Positions 1-8,288 of a stretch of 48,047 nt of DNA are shown piece by piece. The first letter of the stretch is position 1. Each line of letters starts with the position of its first letter. Source of the stretch: JBARRS01 sp049644345. Lineage in GTDB: Bacteria; Actinomycetota; Thermoleophilia; Gaiellales; Gaiellaceae. The DNA lies in assembly GCA_049644345.1 (NCBI GenBank), contig JBARRS010000198.1:1-48047 (forward strand). The letters run 5' to 3'. The position numbers and the translations under genes are program-made. The notes under the pieces were generated by a model. It worked only from the letters and a program-made list of their open reading frames with translations. It had not been told where the DNA came from and ran no database searches.

Positions 1-2036
1 GCGATGCCGCCGGGGGTGAGCATCACGGCCTGGATCGTTCTCGTCGGGGGTCCGGAGAGGCCGGCACCGAGGATGCTTCCGGTGCGGAGGAGCAGGAGGC
101 GCCTGGAGTGACGGTCGAGGACGCTGACTGAGAGGCGTGCCTGCTCGTCGATTGAGAAACGCGTTGACACCGTCACGCCAGGATGGGCAGGCCTGGCTGT
201 CAGCGGCGTGGAACGCCTGTCGGCACGGACAAGGCGCGGGCTGCGGCTAGTGGTGAACCGGGGGTCGCCCCACGTCCCGGGAAGGAACAGTCCGACTGCG
301 CCCGCGCGCAGAGTGAGCACGTGAAGTGCGCCGGCCGCGTCCTTGTAGGTGCCGGCGTGGGCGCCGGCAGGGAGTGCGGTGCCGGCCAGCGCCGGGACGG
401 GGTCCCAGATCTTTCCGCTCGCCGAGAACCCGGCGATAGCGGCCACCGGCGCTGATGCGAATGAGACGTCGACGGGCCAGGCGAGTTTGCTCGAACCGCT
501 GCCCGTCGGGGTCGGGACGAGCGTTATTACCACAGCCGTCTTGGGTAGCGCGAGCCGGCTGAGTCGCAGTGGCGCCGCATGGAGCCCGACCGTCGTCTTG
601 GGCGCAACGGCACCAGGTTGCCAGGAGAGGGTGACACCTCCGTCCGGGGTGGTCACCGCTCCCGCCTGCGCCGCGACCGCAACGGCCGAGCCGACGGATG
701 CGGGCGGGACGGGAGCAGAAGCAACGGCGGCTGTACGGGCTGAGAGTGCGGTTTTCGAGCCACCTCGGCTCTTGGCGGTCACCGCGAGCAAGAGGGTCTT
801 GCCGATGTCCGGGGCAACCGGCATATAGCTCGATCTCGTCGCCCCGGCGATCGGAATGCAGGTCGCGCCGTTCTTCGAGCATCGGCGCCACAGGTAGCCG
901 AACTGCGTCGGGGATCCGCGCCACAGGCCCACGAGCGACGTGAGCGTCTGGCCTGCTTGTGCGGTTCCGACGATCGTCGGTGGCGTCAGCGCCGTCGGAA
1001 CCGAGCCCGGAGACGATCCGACGGCGAGTGTCGCAGATGCCGAGGCCGAGCTGCTCCCCACTGCGTTCGTTGCGGCGACCTGCACGGTGAGCGCATGCCC
1101 GAGATCGGCCGACTGAGATCGATACGTCTCGGCGGTGGCGGTCGGAATCGCCACGCAGCCGTTGCCGGCGGCATCGCACCGCTCCCACTGATACGCGAAC
1201 GAGACCGGCTCGGCCCCCACCCATAGACCGGGAACGGCGGCAAGCAGGCGACCGATCTGCGGCGCACCGACAATTGCGGGCGGTGACGTCACGGACGGCG
1301 GCGTGGGCAGAGCCGAGGGAATCGTCGCCCCCGAGAGGGTCTTCCCGCGGAAGCGATCCGCATCGGCGCAACCCACGATGCCCGGAACGTGGGCGCAGCT
1401 CGTCCATTGCCAGAATGTCCATCCCAGGCCTCCCCAGTTCCCGGCCGGTGCGGACGGGTTGGCGGCGCGCGTGTACCGCGCATACCAGAGCTTGTAGCCG
1501 GCGCTCGCGAAGGCGGTCGTGTCAGCCAGCCGCGACCGCCAGAAATCGAGTCCCGTATAGATGAGTGGTTTCACAGCCAGGCGGGCCTGCACCTCATCGA
1601 GCCAGGCTTGCGTCCACTCTGCAAGCCGGGCCGGAGCAAGGCCGCCGCTCACCTCGAGATCGAGCACCGGCAGCAGATCGCCCGGCTTCGGCTTTGCAAC
1701 CGAGACCAACCGGTCACCCTGCGCGATCGCGTCGGCGGTGATCGAGGCATCGTCGGAGCCCGCCGGCCGCGCAAAGTGATAGGCGCCGAACTTCACGCCG
1801 GCCGAGCGGGCCCCCGTCCGATTAAAGACGTAGGTCAGGTCGCCGAGCGTCGGCCCCTCTGTCGCCTTGGCGAATGCGAACGAATAACCCCCGCCGGCGA
1901 GCTCCGACCAGCCGACTGTTCCGTCCCAGTGCGAGACGTCGACCCCGCGCACAGCGGTCGCGGCCCCAGCGCCCTGCGTCGTTACCAAGACCGCTACGGC
2001 GACAACGAGAGCGATACGCGCCCAAAAGCGGAACAC
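1..2036 (-). CDS. Secreted GH25 lysozyme with Ig-like repeats (partial)
   Basis: Glycoside hydrolase family 25 muramidase, expected to cut peptidoglycan outside the cell. The frame is open from a GTG at 2036 to the window edge, so the C-terminus is missing (about 678 codons seen). A signal peptide (MFRFWARIALVVAVAVLV, ending near GAGA) is followed by the GH25 start GVDVSHWDG. The catalytic-type acidic pair is in LPVLDLEVSG near residue 125, and the domain closes with FWQWTS. Two related repeats of about 85 residues follow (near residues 245 and 350), each with PPxIVGxxQxG, GLW, a W(E/R)RC...C pair and VTAxN-like ends, as in Ig-like modules of surface proteins. A GGAG/GGAGG sequence lies just upstream of the GTG. 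Fold and activity are family knowledge; the role of the repeats (wall binding) is inference. Confidence 0.85.
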   Translation of the reverse strand, partial: MFRFWARIALVVAVAVLVTTQGAGAATAVRGVDVSHWDGTVGWSELAGGGYSFAFAKATEGPTLGDLTYVFNRTGARSAGVKFGAYHFARPAGSDDASITADAIAQGDRLVSVAKPKPGDLLPVLDLEVSGGLAPARLAEWTQAWLDEVQARLAVKPLIYTGLDFWRSRLADTTAFASAGYKLWYARYTRAANPSAPAGNWGGLGWTFWQWTSCAHVPGIVGCADADRFRGKTLSGATIPSALPTPPSVTSPPAIVGAPQIGRLLAAVPGLWVGAEPVSFAYQWERCDAAGNGCVAIPTATAETYRSQSADLGHALTVQVAATNAVGSSSASASATLAVGSSPGSVPTALTPPTIVGTAQAGQTLTSLVGLWRGSPTQFGYLWRRCSKNGATCIPIAGATRSSYMPVAPDIGKTLLLAVTAKSRGGSKTALSARTAAVASAPVPPASVGSAVAVAAQAGAVTTPDGGVTLSWQPGAVAPKTTVGLHAAPLRLSRLALPKTAVVITLVPTPTGSGSSKLAWPVDVSFASAPVAAIAGFSASGKIWDPVPALAGTALPAGAHAGTYKDAAGALHVLTLRAGAVGLFLPGTWGDPRFTTSRSPRLVRADRRSTPLTARPAHPGVTVSTRFSIDEQARLSVSVLDRHSRRLLLLRTGSILGAGLSGPPTRTIQAVMLTPGGI

Positions 2037-2180
2037 CGTCCTCCGCTCCTGAGGATCCGCGGGCCTGGACTCGCTGCGACGCGACCCCACCCTCCGAATC
2101 TACCTCGGCCGCTGTTCGAAGGCTGTAAAGCCGCGCACCCTCGCTCTGAGCGGGCTGCCGAGCTGAGTCCCGGATCGTCG

Positions 2181-2186
2181 TATAGT
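2181..2186 (+). promoter_or_regulatory. Candidate -10 box for the ThDP-enzyme operon
   Basis: TATAGT lies in the 187-bp gap between two divergent genes, about 38 nt before the ATG at 2224, leaving room for a leader with the GAGAGGAGAT ribosome site. No convincing -35 hexamer is visible. The rest of the gap shows nothing distinctive. Confidence 0.4.
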
Positions 2187-2223
2187 GGCGCGAACGGCAC
2201 GACGGCGCGAGAGAGGAGATCAG

Positions 2224-4005
2224 ATGCCTGAGATGCGCGGCTGCGATCTCGTCGTCGAGTACCTGATCAAGGAGAAGGTCCCGTACCTGTTCGGCTACGC
2301 CGGGCACGGGGCGGTCGGGCTGCTCGACGGCGTCTACAACCACCAGGACGAGCTCAAGATCATCTTTCCGCGGATCGAGTCCGCGGCCGGGTACATGGCG
2401 GACGCCTACTTCCGCGCCACCGGCGAGGTGATCCCCGTCTACACGTCGACCGGGCCCGGACCGATGCTGCTGACGATTGCGATGGGGAACGCCTTCTTCG
2501 ACTCTTCCGCGTTCATCGCGATCACGGGGCAGGTGGCGACGACCCAGTTCGACTCGGGCGCGCTACAGGAGGAGTACCGGCACTACCAGGCCGACTACCC
2601 GAGCATGGCCAAGGTGATCACGAAGCGAAGCTTCCAGGCGCAGAGCGTCGAGGATCTCGGGAAGTTCCTGCCGAAGGCGTTCAAGCTGGCGCGCACCGGC
2701 AGGCCCGGCCCCGTCCACATCGACGTGCCCTACGACCTCTGGATCCGGACGGCCGAGGTCGAAGTTCCCGAGCCCGAAGAGCGTTCGCGGCAACTCAACT
2801 GGCGGACTCCCGGCGAGCCGGAGGCCGTGGCGGAGGCGCTCCGGCTGCTGCTGAAGGCGAGGCGGCCGCTCATCCTGGCCGGCGGCGGCGTCATCGCCTC
2901 CGACGCCTCCGAGCAGCTTGCGGCACTCGCCGAGAACCTCAATGTCCCCGTCTACACGACCTTCATGGGCAAGGGGGCGCTGTCGGCGAGGCACCCGCTC
3001 CACCTGGGGATCGCCGGCTGCTGGGGCGAATACCCGGCGACCGAGGCCGCACGGAACGCCGACGTCATCCTCGCGTTCGGCTGCCGCTTCTCCGACATCC
3101 ACTGCAGCTCGTGGGTGCCGGGCTACACGTACAACATCCCGCCGACGAAGCTGATCCACGTCGACCTCGACCCACAGGAGATCGGCCGCAATTACCCGAC
3201 GGAGCTCGGCATCGTCGGGGACGCGCGCGAGGTGCTGAAGCAGCTGCTCGAGCTCGCGGAGCGCCAAGGCGTAAAGCGGGACCGGTCGCAGTGGGACGAC
3301 GAAATCGAGGGCTGGAAGCTGGAGTGGCAGAACTTCATCAAGCCCGAGCTGGCCTCCGACGCGGTACCGATCGATCCGCGGCGAGTCGTCGGCGAGCTGC
3401 GGCACGCGGCACCGGAGAACACGCTGATGATCACCGACACCGGCAACCACCAGACATGGATGGAGCAGTACTGGGAGGTCTACGAGCCGCGCTCGGTGTT
3501 CACGCCCGGCGGCTTCGCCGGCATGGGGTTCGGCACGTGCGGCGTCCTCGGCCTCAAGCTCGCCAAGCCGGAGCGGCCCGCGATCTGCATCACCAGCGAC
3601 GGCAGCTTCATGATGTTCCCCGGGGCGGTCGCGACCGCCGTCGAGCACGACATCCCCGTCGTCTGGGTGATCTTCAACAACTATACGATCGGAGTCATCC
3701 GCGACCTCCAGCGGTTCTACATGGACAACCGCGAGATCGGGACGAGCTTCATGAAGCACTCGACCGGCGAGCTCTGGAACCCGGACTTCGCTGCGATGGC
3801 CGAGGCGATGGGCGCCGGAGCGATCGCCGTCGACCAGCCGGGCGACCTCGGCGACGCCTTCGACACGGCTCTGAAGTCGAACCGCCCCTATGTCGTTGAC
3901 GTGAAGGTCAACCGCGACACGGCCGTGCCTCTGATCGGCACGTGGCAGTTCCCGCCGATCGTCCAGGCCGAGCCGACCTTCGGCAAGCGGCTCGTCCGCA
4001 CATGA
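2224..4005 (+). CDS. Thiamine diphosphate-dependent enzyme, acetolactate synthase-like
   Basis: 593-aa ThDP enzyme of the acetolactate synthase / decarboxylase superfamily with the usual order Pyr domain, central domain, PP domain. The activating glutamate is visible as E52 in FPRIESAAG. The ThDP/Mg motif is D459 in SDGSF, followed by N485-N486 in FNNYTIG; the usual GDG is SDG here. The ATG at 2224 follows GGAGAT and gives the family-like start CDLVVEYLIKEKV; a longer frame upstream is unlikely. No regulatory subunit (ilvN type) is adjacent, so this is probably not the biosynthetic AHAS. It is followed after 4 nt by a chelatase-type AAA+ gene, implying one operon. Substrate is unknown; oxalyl-CoA decarboxylase, 2-hydroxyacyl-CoA lyase or a keto-acid lyase remain possible. 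Confidence 0.8.
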   Translation: MPEMRGCDLVVEYLIKEKVPYLFGYAGHGAVGLLDGVYNHQDELKIIFPRIESAAGYMADAYFRATGEVIPVYTSTGPGPMLLTIAMGNAFFDSSAFIAITGQVATTQFDSGALQEEYRHYQADYPSMAKVITKRSFQAQSVEDLGKFLPKAFKLARTGRPGPVHIDVPYDLWIRTAEVEVPEPEERSRQLNWRTPGEPEAVAEALRLLLKARRPLILAGGGVIASDASEQLAALAENLNVPVYTTFMGKGALSARHPLHLGIAGCWGEYPATEAARNADVILAFGCRFSDIHCSSWVPGYTYNIPPTKLIHVDLDPQEIGRNYPTELGIVGDAREVLKQLLELAERQGVKRDRSQWDDEIEGWKLEWQNFIKPELASDAVPIDPRRVVGELRHAAPENTLMITDTGNHQTWMEQYWEVYEPRSVFTPGGFAGMGFGTCGVLGLKLAKPERPAICITSDGSFMMFPGAVATAVEHDIPVVWVIFNNYTIGVIRDLQRFYMDNREIGTSFMKHSTGELWNPDFAAMAEAMGAGAIAVDQPGDLGDAFDTALKSNRPYVVDVKVNRDTAVPLIGTWQFPPIVQAEPTFGKRLVRT

Positions 4006-4009
4006 TCGG

Positions 4010-5068
4010 TTGAGCGGGCTCAACTACTTCCCGTTCACCGCAATCGTCGAGCAGGAGCGCCTCAGGCGGGCGCTCCTGCTCAACGCCGTCAATCCGGCCG
4101 TCGGCGGCGTCCTCGTCAAAGGCCCGAGCGGAACGGGCAAGTCGACCGCCGTGCGCGGCCTCGCCGAGCTCCTACCGGAGATCGACGTCGTCGCCGACTG
4201 CGCGTTCTCGTGCGATCCCGCATCGCCTTGCGTCGCATGCCGCGAGCGGGACGGCGAGCTGCCGCTGGCTCGCCGCCGACGGAGAATCGTCGACCTGCCG
4301 CTCAACGCGACCGAGGATCGCGTCGCCGGCTCAGTCGACATCGCGCGGGCGCTGAAAGAGGGCGAGCGGGCGCTCGAGCCGGGGCTCCTTGCGGAGGCGA
4401 ACCGCGGCATCTTGTACGTCGACGAGATCAACCTGCTCGACGACCACTTGACGGACATCCTGCTCGACGCGGCCGCGCTCGGAGTCAACATCGTCGAGCG
4501 CGAGGGCGTCTCGATCTCCCATCCCGCCCGCTTCCTGCTCGTTGGGACGATGAACGAAGAGGAAGGCGAACTACGGCCCCAGATCGCCGACCGGATCGGC
4601 CTCCAGGTCGAGGTCGAGGCCGTCTCCGACCCGGAGGCACGGGCCGAGATCATGCGCCGCCGCGAGGCGTTCACGGCAGACCCCGAGGCGCTGCTGGCGC
4701 AGTATCGCCCGGCGCAGGCAGAGCTCGCGGACGAGGTCGCGCGGGCGGAACAGCTGCTCGCTGACGTCCGGGTGCCGAACCCGCTCTACGCCGCCGTCGG
4801 GCGACTCGTTGTCAAGGCAGGCATCGCGAGCCACCGCGCCGACGTCACGATCGTCGAATGCTCTAAGACACTCGCCTCCCTCGCCGGCCGGATGGAGGTC
4901 GAGCCCTTAGACGTCCTCGAGGCGGCGGACCTCGCGCTCGGCCATCGGCTTCCGTTCGACCCCTTTGCGCCGCCGGCAAAGCTCGAGCCGCATGAGCTGA
5001 GGCGCCTCCTCGACGAGGCTCTCGAGGAGGAGGTGGTTCCAAAAAAAGCTCGCGGGGCGACGGGGTAG
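4010..5068 (+). CDS. BchI/ChlI-type AAA+ ATPase (0-frame product)
   Basis: 352-aa AAA+ protein of the magnesium/cobalt chelatase I-subunit family. Walker A is GPSGTGKST (38-46), Walker B is ILYVDEIN (134-141), and the family motif GTMNEEEGELRPQIADR is present. Four cysteines at 64, 68, 74 and 77 (CxxxC, CxxC) could bind a metal. The start is a TTG at 4010, 4 nt after the upstream stop, so translation is probably coupled. The last codons run into AAAAAAA (5041-5047) and stop seven codons later; a -1 slip there would continue into the VWA domain instead (see the frameshift entry). This frame alone would give a ChlI-sized protein. No cobN, bchH or other chelatase catalytic subunit is visible nearby, so the client may not be a tetrapyrrole. 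Confidence 0.85.
   Translation: MSGLNYFPFTAIVEQERLRRALLLNAVNPAVGGVLVKGPSGTGKSTAVRGLAELLPEIDVVADCAFSCDPASPCVACRERDGELPLARRRRRIVDLPLNATEDRVAGSVDIARALKEGERALEPGLLAEANRGILYVDEINLLDDHLTDILLDAAALGVNIVEREGVSISHPARFLLVGTMNEEEGELRPQIADRIGLQVEVEAVSDPEARAEIMRRREAFTADPEALLAQYRPAQAELADEVARAEQLLADVRVPNPLYAAVGRLVVKAGIASHRADVTIVECSKTLASLAGRMEVEPLDVLEAADLALGHRLPFDPFAPPAKLEPHELRRLLDEALEEEVVPKKARGATG
5025..5047 (+). promoter_or_regulatory. Candidate programmed -1 frameshift site (A7 slippery run)
   Basis: In the AAA+ frame the codons are CCA AAA AAA GCT, so the seven A at 5041-5047 sit in the X_XXY_YYZ phase used for -1 slippage. An AGGAGG at 5025-5030 ends 10 nt upstream, the kind of internal Shine-Dalgarno stimulator known from dnaX-type frameshifting. 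The run is striking in such GC-rich DNA. Downstream, CTCGAG at 5071-5076 and 5083-5088 could form a stem, though it is rather far away. After slippage the frame is open to 5922. Recoding in chlD-type chelatase genes has been reported before; I rely on memory for that. Confidence 0.7.
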
Positions 5069-5922
5069 GGCTCGAGGTCGCGCTCGAGCTCGAGGGCGCG
5101 CTGCCGATCGCAGCGCTGGAGCTCGACGCCGCCGCCGTCTTCCGTCGGGTGCCGCGCCAGGACGCGCTCGAGCGGGCGCGGGTCGGGCGGCGGGCACGCT
5201 CGCTCGTCAGCACGCGGAAGGGCAAGTACGAGAGCCACCGGCTTGCTCGGCCCGAGAACACGGACATCGCCTTCGACGCGACCATCCGCGCGGCGGCCAG
5301 CCGGCGCCGTCGCGTCGTCGAGCCGGAGGACCTCCGGCGCAAGGTCCGAGGGCACCGCTCGCCGTTCGTGGTCTGCTTTGTGCTCGACAACAGCTGGTCG
5401 ATCCACGCCGAGCGGATGGTCGAAAAGGCGAAAGGGATCGTCTTCCGGCTGCTCGAGGACGCAACCGGCCGAGGCGATCGCGTCGCGCTCGTCGCCTTCC
5501 GCGGCGGCCTTCCCGAGGCGACGGTCGCGCTGCCGCCGACCTCCAGCGTCGCGCTCGCCTACCGCCGCCTGAAGGCCGTGCCGCTCAGCGGCCAGACCCC
5601 GCTCGCGGACGCGCTCCGGCGCGGAAGGATCCTGTTGCGCCAAGAGCTCAGCAAGCATCCAAACGCCGTGCCGCTGCTCGTCCTGGTCACGGACGGCCTG
5701 CCGACGCGGCCGCTGCGGTCGGGCGGCGACCCGCTCGTCGACGCGCTGGCCCAGGCGCGGGCACTTGGGCGCGCCCGCGTCCTCACGGTGGTTGCGGATA
5801 CCTCTCCGACCGGCTCGCCCGGCCACGCGGCGGATCTGGCGGCGGCCGCGGGCGGCCTCTGCCTGCCTGCCGCGCAGCTCTCGCCCGACGTCCTCCTCGA
5901 GACCCTGGAGCAGATCGCATGA
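5047..5922 (+). CDS. VWA domain of a ChlD/BchD-type protein, read by -1 frameshift
   Basis: Von Willebrand factor A domain with an intact MIDAS: DNSWS (GAC at 5386), a threonine in SGQTPLADAL and the aspartate in LVTDGLPT. The frame opens after a stop at 4993-4995 and has no ATG, GTG or TTG until a GTG at 5149, yet the sequence before 5149 reads like protein (LEVALELEGALPIAALELD). That GTG has no ribosome site. The simplest reading is a fusion with the preceding AAA+ domain by -1 slippage at 5041-5047: a product of 637 aa with AAA+, acidic linker and VWA in the order and size of ChlD/BchD. A conventional caller would start at 5149 and make a 257-aa protein. The 3' end overlaps the next start as ATGA. 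Confidence 0.75.
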   Translation, partial: SSRGDGVGLEVALELEGALPIAALELDAAAVFRRVPRQDALERARVGRRARSLVSTRKGKYESHRLARPENTDIAFDATIRAAASRRRRVVEPEDLRRKVRGHRSPFVVCFVLDNSWSIHAERMVEKAKGIVFRLLEDATGRGDRVALVAFRGGLPEATVALPPTSSVALAYRRLKAVPLSGQTPLADALRRGRILLRQELSKHPNAVPLLVLVTDGLPTRPLRSGGDPLVDALAQARALGRARVLTVVADTSPTGSPGHAADLAAAAGGLCLPAAQLSPDVLLETLEQIA

Positions 5923-6377
5923 CGGACGAGCTCCGGGAGCTCAGGATCGAGTGGGCCGCGCTCGCCGTCACGCAGGGCGAAGTGCTGGACGCGTTCGCTA
6001 CCTACTGCGAGGAGCTCGACGACGTGACCATCGTCGAGCGGGGGCCGGTATGGGTCCGGCTCGACTGGAAGGACCGCGAGCGCACCACCGTTGCGCTGAG
6101 CGAAGGGATCCCCGCCGCGGCGCCCGAGGAGCCGAAGCTCTTGATCACCGAGCTCTCGGAGCAGGTCATAACGCGCTTTCTCGACCACGAGGCGCTTCGC
6201 GCGCGTCTCGCGGTGTACGACCTCGTCCGCCTCGAGAAGATCAATGCCGCGGGCCTGAGCGTCTTCGTCTACTTCGAGTGGTTCCTGCGTGACCTCTACG
6301 GCGTCAAGCTGCTCCCCTCGCCGGCCTTCACGCAGGGCCTCGTCGAGCGCGGGATTATCTCGCTCGGAATGGGCTAG
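5919..6377 (+). CDS. Uncharacterised protein linked to the AAA+/VWA gene
   Basis: 152-aa soluble-looking acidic protein that I do not recognise. Its ATG overlaps the VWA stop in ATGA (5919-5922), so it is almost certainly translationally coupled and part of the same functional unit. No signal peptide, membrane segment or cysteine motif is seen; there is an aromatic stretch (SVFVYFEWFLRDLYGVK) near residues 113-129. It may be an adaptor or client of the AAA+/VWA pair (inference from position only). Its stop lies within the end of the convergent CoA-transferase gene (4-nt overlap). Confidence 0.65.
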   Translation: MTDELRELRIEWAALAVTQGEVLDAFATYCEELDDVTIVERGPVWVRLDWKDRERTTVALSEGIPAAAPEEPKLLITELSEQVITRFLDHEALRARLAVYDLVRLEKINAAGLSVFVYFEWFLRDLYGVKLLPSPAFTQGLVERGIISLGMG

Positions 6378-7597
6378 GCGCCTGCGCCGTAGGGATCGTT
6401 CTCGAGGCGGACCACGCCGGAGACGGCGAGCTCCCTGATCTCCTCCTCGGTGTAGCCCGTCTCGGCAAGCACCTCGGCGGAGTGCGCACCGAGTGGAGGA
6501 GGCGGCGCACGGTGGAGCAGGCGCTCTCCGTCGACCGAGAGCGGCGGCGCGATCGTGACGAGCTCCGGCACGGCGCCGTGGGGGAGAGGCTGGAGCAGGC
6601 CGAGCGCCCGGGTCTGCTCGTGCTCGGCCACCTGCGCAACGTCCTGGACGGGCGCGGCCGGCACGCCGCCGCGCTCGAGCCGTTGGAGCCAGGTCGCCGA
6701 GCTCTCGCTCGCAAGACGATCGCCGAGGAGGACGACGAGGTCGTCTCGATTTCGCACGCGGTCAGGGTTGGTCGCGAAGCGCTCGTCCGCGGCCAGCTCC
6801 GGCAGCCCGACGGCCTCGCAGAGAGCTCTGAACAGCCGATCGTTTCCGGCCGCGATCATCAGCTCGCCGTCGCGCGTGCGGAAGACCTGGTACGGCGCGA
6901 TCAGCGCAAAGGCGGTTCCTTCGCCGTGGGCGACCACCCCGGACGCCAGGTAACCGATCAGCTGGTAGGGCACGAGGTTGACGGCGGTCTCGTAGAGCGA
7001 GACGTCGACGTCGCCGCCGCGGCCCGTCCGCTCGCGATCGGCGAGCGCCAGCATGATCCCGAGCGCGGCCCACATCGCCGTCCCCTGGTCGACGATCGAC
7101 GTACCGACCCGAACCCCGGGCCGTCCGGGCTCTCCCGTCATGCTCACGATCCCGGCGGCCGCCTGCATCAGCGGCTCGTAGCCGGCCAGCTGGGAGAGCG
7201 GGCCGGCGCGTCCGAAGGCGCCGATCGAGCAGTAGACGAGCCGCGGGTTGAGCGTGCGGAGCTCCTCGGCACCGAGGCCGCGCCGATCCGCGAGGCCCGG
7301 CCGCATGCTCTGGACGAACACGTCGGCGCGCTCGACCAGCCGCAGCAACGCTTGCCGGCCGGCCGGCCGCTTGACGTCGAGCGCGAGCGAGCGCTTGTTC
7401 GCGTTCGCGGCGAGGAAGAGCACGCTCTCCCCGTCCCAGAAGGGCGGGCCCCAGGCGCGAGTGTCGTCACCGTACGCCGGGTGCTCGACCTTGATGACGT
7501 CCGCTCCGAGCGCGCCTAGGAGCTGCGTGCAGTAGGGCCCGGCGAACGAGACGGTGAGATCGAGTACCCGCACGCCTTCAAGCGCCTCGAGTCGCAT
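6374..7597 (-). CDS. CaiB/BaiF family CoA transferase
   Basis: 407-aa class III CoA transferase, which moves CoA between carboxylic acids through an aspartyl-CoA thioester. The N-terminus (VRVLDLTVSFAGPYCTQLLGALGADVIKVE) and RPGLADRRGLG are family signatures. The predicted nucleophile is the aspartate in VGTSIVDQGTAM. The formyl-CoA transferase glycine loop is not obvious, so an oxalate role is not supported. The start ATG at 7597 lies 6 nt after a GATAAT box on this strand, consistent with a leaderless mRNA, and only 20 bp separate it from the divergent HAD gene. Substrate unknown. Confidence 0.85.
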   Translation of the reverse strand: MRLEALEGVRVLDLTVSFAGPYCTQLLGALGADVIKVEHPAYGDDTRAWGPPFWDGESVLFLAANANKRSLALDVKRPAGRQALLRLVERADVFVQSMRPGLADRRGLGAEELRTLNPRLVYCSIGAFGRAGPLSQLAGYEPLMQAAAGIVSMTGEPGRPGVRVGTSIVDQGTAMWAALGIMLALADRERTGRGGDVDVSLYETAVNLVPYQLIGYLASGVVAHGEGTAFALIAPYQVFRTRDGELMIAAGNDRLFRALCEAVGLPELAADERFATNPDRVRNRDDLVVLLGDRLASESSATWLQRLERGGVPAAPVQDVAQVAEHEQTRALGLLQPLPHGAVPELVTIAPPLSVDGERLLHRAPPPPLGAHSAEVLAETGYTEEEIRELAVSGVVRLENDPYGAGA

Positions 7598-7603
7598 CGC
7601 GGC

Positions 7604-7611
7604 ATTATCTT
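7604..7611. promoter_or_regulatory. Overlapping divergent -10 boxes between two leaderless genes
   Basis: The 20-bp gap between the CoA-transferase and HAD starts contains ATTATCTT. Read on the minus strand it gives GATAAT (7609-7604), 6 nt before ATG 7597. Read on the plus strand it gives TATCTT (7606-7611), 6 nt before ATG 7618. There is no room for ribosome sites. The same design recurs at 38989-38996. Assignment as promoter is inference. Confidence 0.5.
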
Positions 7612-7617
7612 CTCGCT

Positions 7618-8280
7618 ATGGCGGGCGCTCCGGCAGTGGGTGGCCTGAGCACGCTCGACGCTGTCACCGTCGATGCGAACGGCACGCTCGTCCGGCTCCT
7701 CGACCCGATCGCGAGGCTCGACCGCGCCCTGCGTGTGCGAGGCGTCGAGCGGACGCGCGCAGAGATCGCACAGGCGTTCGCAGCCGAGGCTGCGTACTAC
7801 GCGCCGCGGTCCCACCGAGGGCGCGACGAGAACAGCCTGACCGAGCTGCGACGAGACTGCGCCCGAGTGTTCCTCGAGGCGCTCGGAGTGAAGCTGGACG
7901 CGTCCGAGTTCGCGCCCGACTACGTCGGCGCGCTCGAGTTCGAGCTCATCCCGGAGGCAAAGGAGGCGCTCGAGCGAGTCGCAGCAACTGGCCTCCGCCT
8001 GGCCGTTGTGGCGAACTGGGATATGACACTCCCTGAGACGCTGAGGAGGCTCGGCGTCGACCATCTCTTCGTCTCGGTAGTTACCTCAGCCGAGGCTGGC
8101 GCGGCCAAGCCCGACCCTGCGATCTTCCGGCTCGCGCTCGAGCGGCTCGGCGTTCCCGCTGCGCGTGCTCTCCACGTGGGCGACGACCCGGTCGACGAGA
8201 ACGGTGCGCGAGCAGCCGGGATGCACTTCGCGCCGGCGCCGCTCGCCGACGCGCTCCAGGCGCTGAGGTACCCCGGCTAA
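7618..8280 (+). CDS. HAD-superfamily hydrolase
   Basis: 220-aa haloacid-dehalogenase-like hydrolase, probably a small-molecule phosphatase. Motif I is VTVDANGTLV (nucleophile Asp, DxNGT instead of DxDGT, so the second Asp that acts as acid/base in phosphatases is Asn). Motif II corresponds to VVANWD, motif III to the lysine of GAAKPDPAIF, and motif IV to HVGDDPVDENGARAAG. The cap region lies between motifs I and II. The missing second Asp of motif I suggests a dehalogenase-like chemistry or altered activity; this is uncertain. The ATG follows TATCTT by 6 nt with no ribosome site, so the mRNA is probably leaderless. Confidence 0.8.
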   Translation: MAGAPAVGGLSTLDAVTVDANGTLVRLLDPIARLDRALRVRGVERTRAEIAQAFAAEAAYYAPRSHRGRDENSLTELRRDCARVFLEALGVKLDASEFAPDYVGALEFELIPEAKEALERVAATGLRLAVVANWDMTLPETLRRLGVDHLFVSVVTSAEAGAAKPDPAIFRLALERLGVPAARALHVGDDPVDENGARAAGMHFAPAPLADALQALRYPG

Positions 8281-8288
8281 GAGCTTGG

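Noticed and set aside
5149..5922. Independent VWA gene starting at GTG 5149
   Set aside because: No ribosome site, and in-frame protein-like sequence continues upstream to the A7 run; kept only as an alternative.
2224..7597. Oxalate degradation pair (oxalyl-CoA decarboxylase plus formyl-CoA transferase)
   Set aside because: The two genes are convergent, separated by the AAA+/VWA unit, and the transferase lacks an obvious formyl-CoA-transferase glycine loop.
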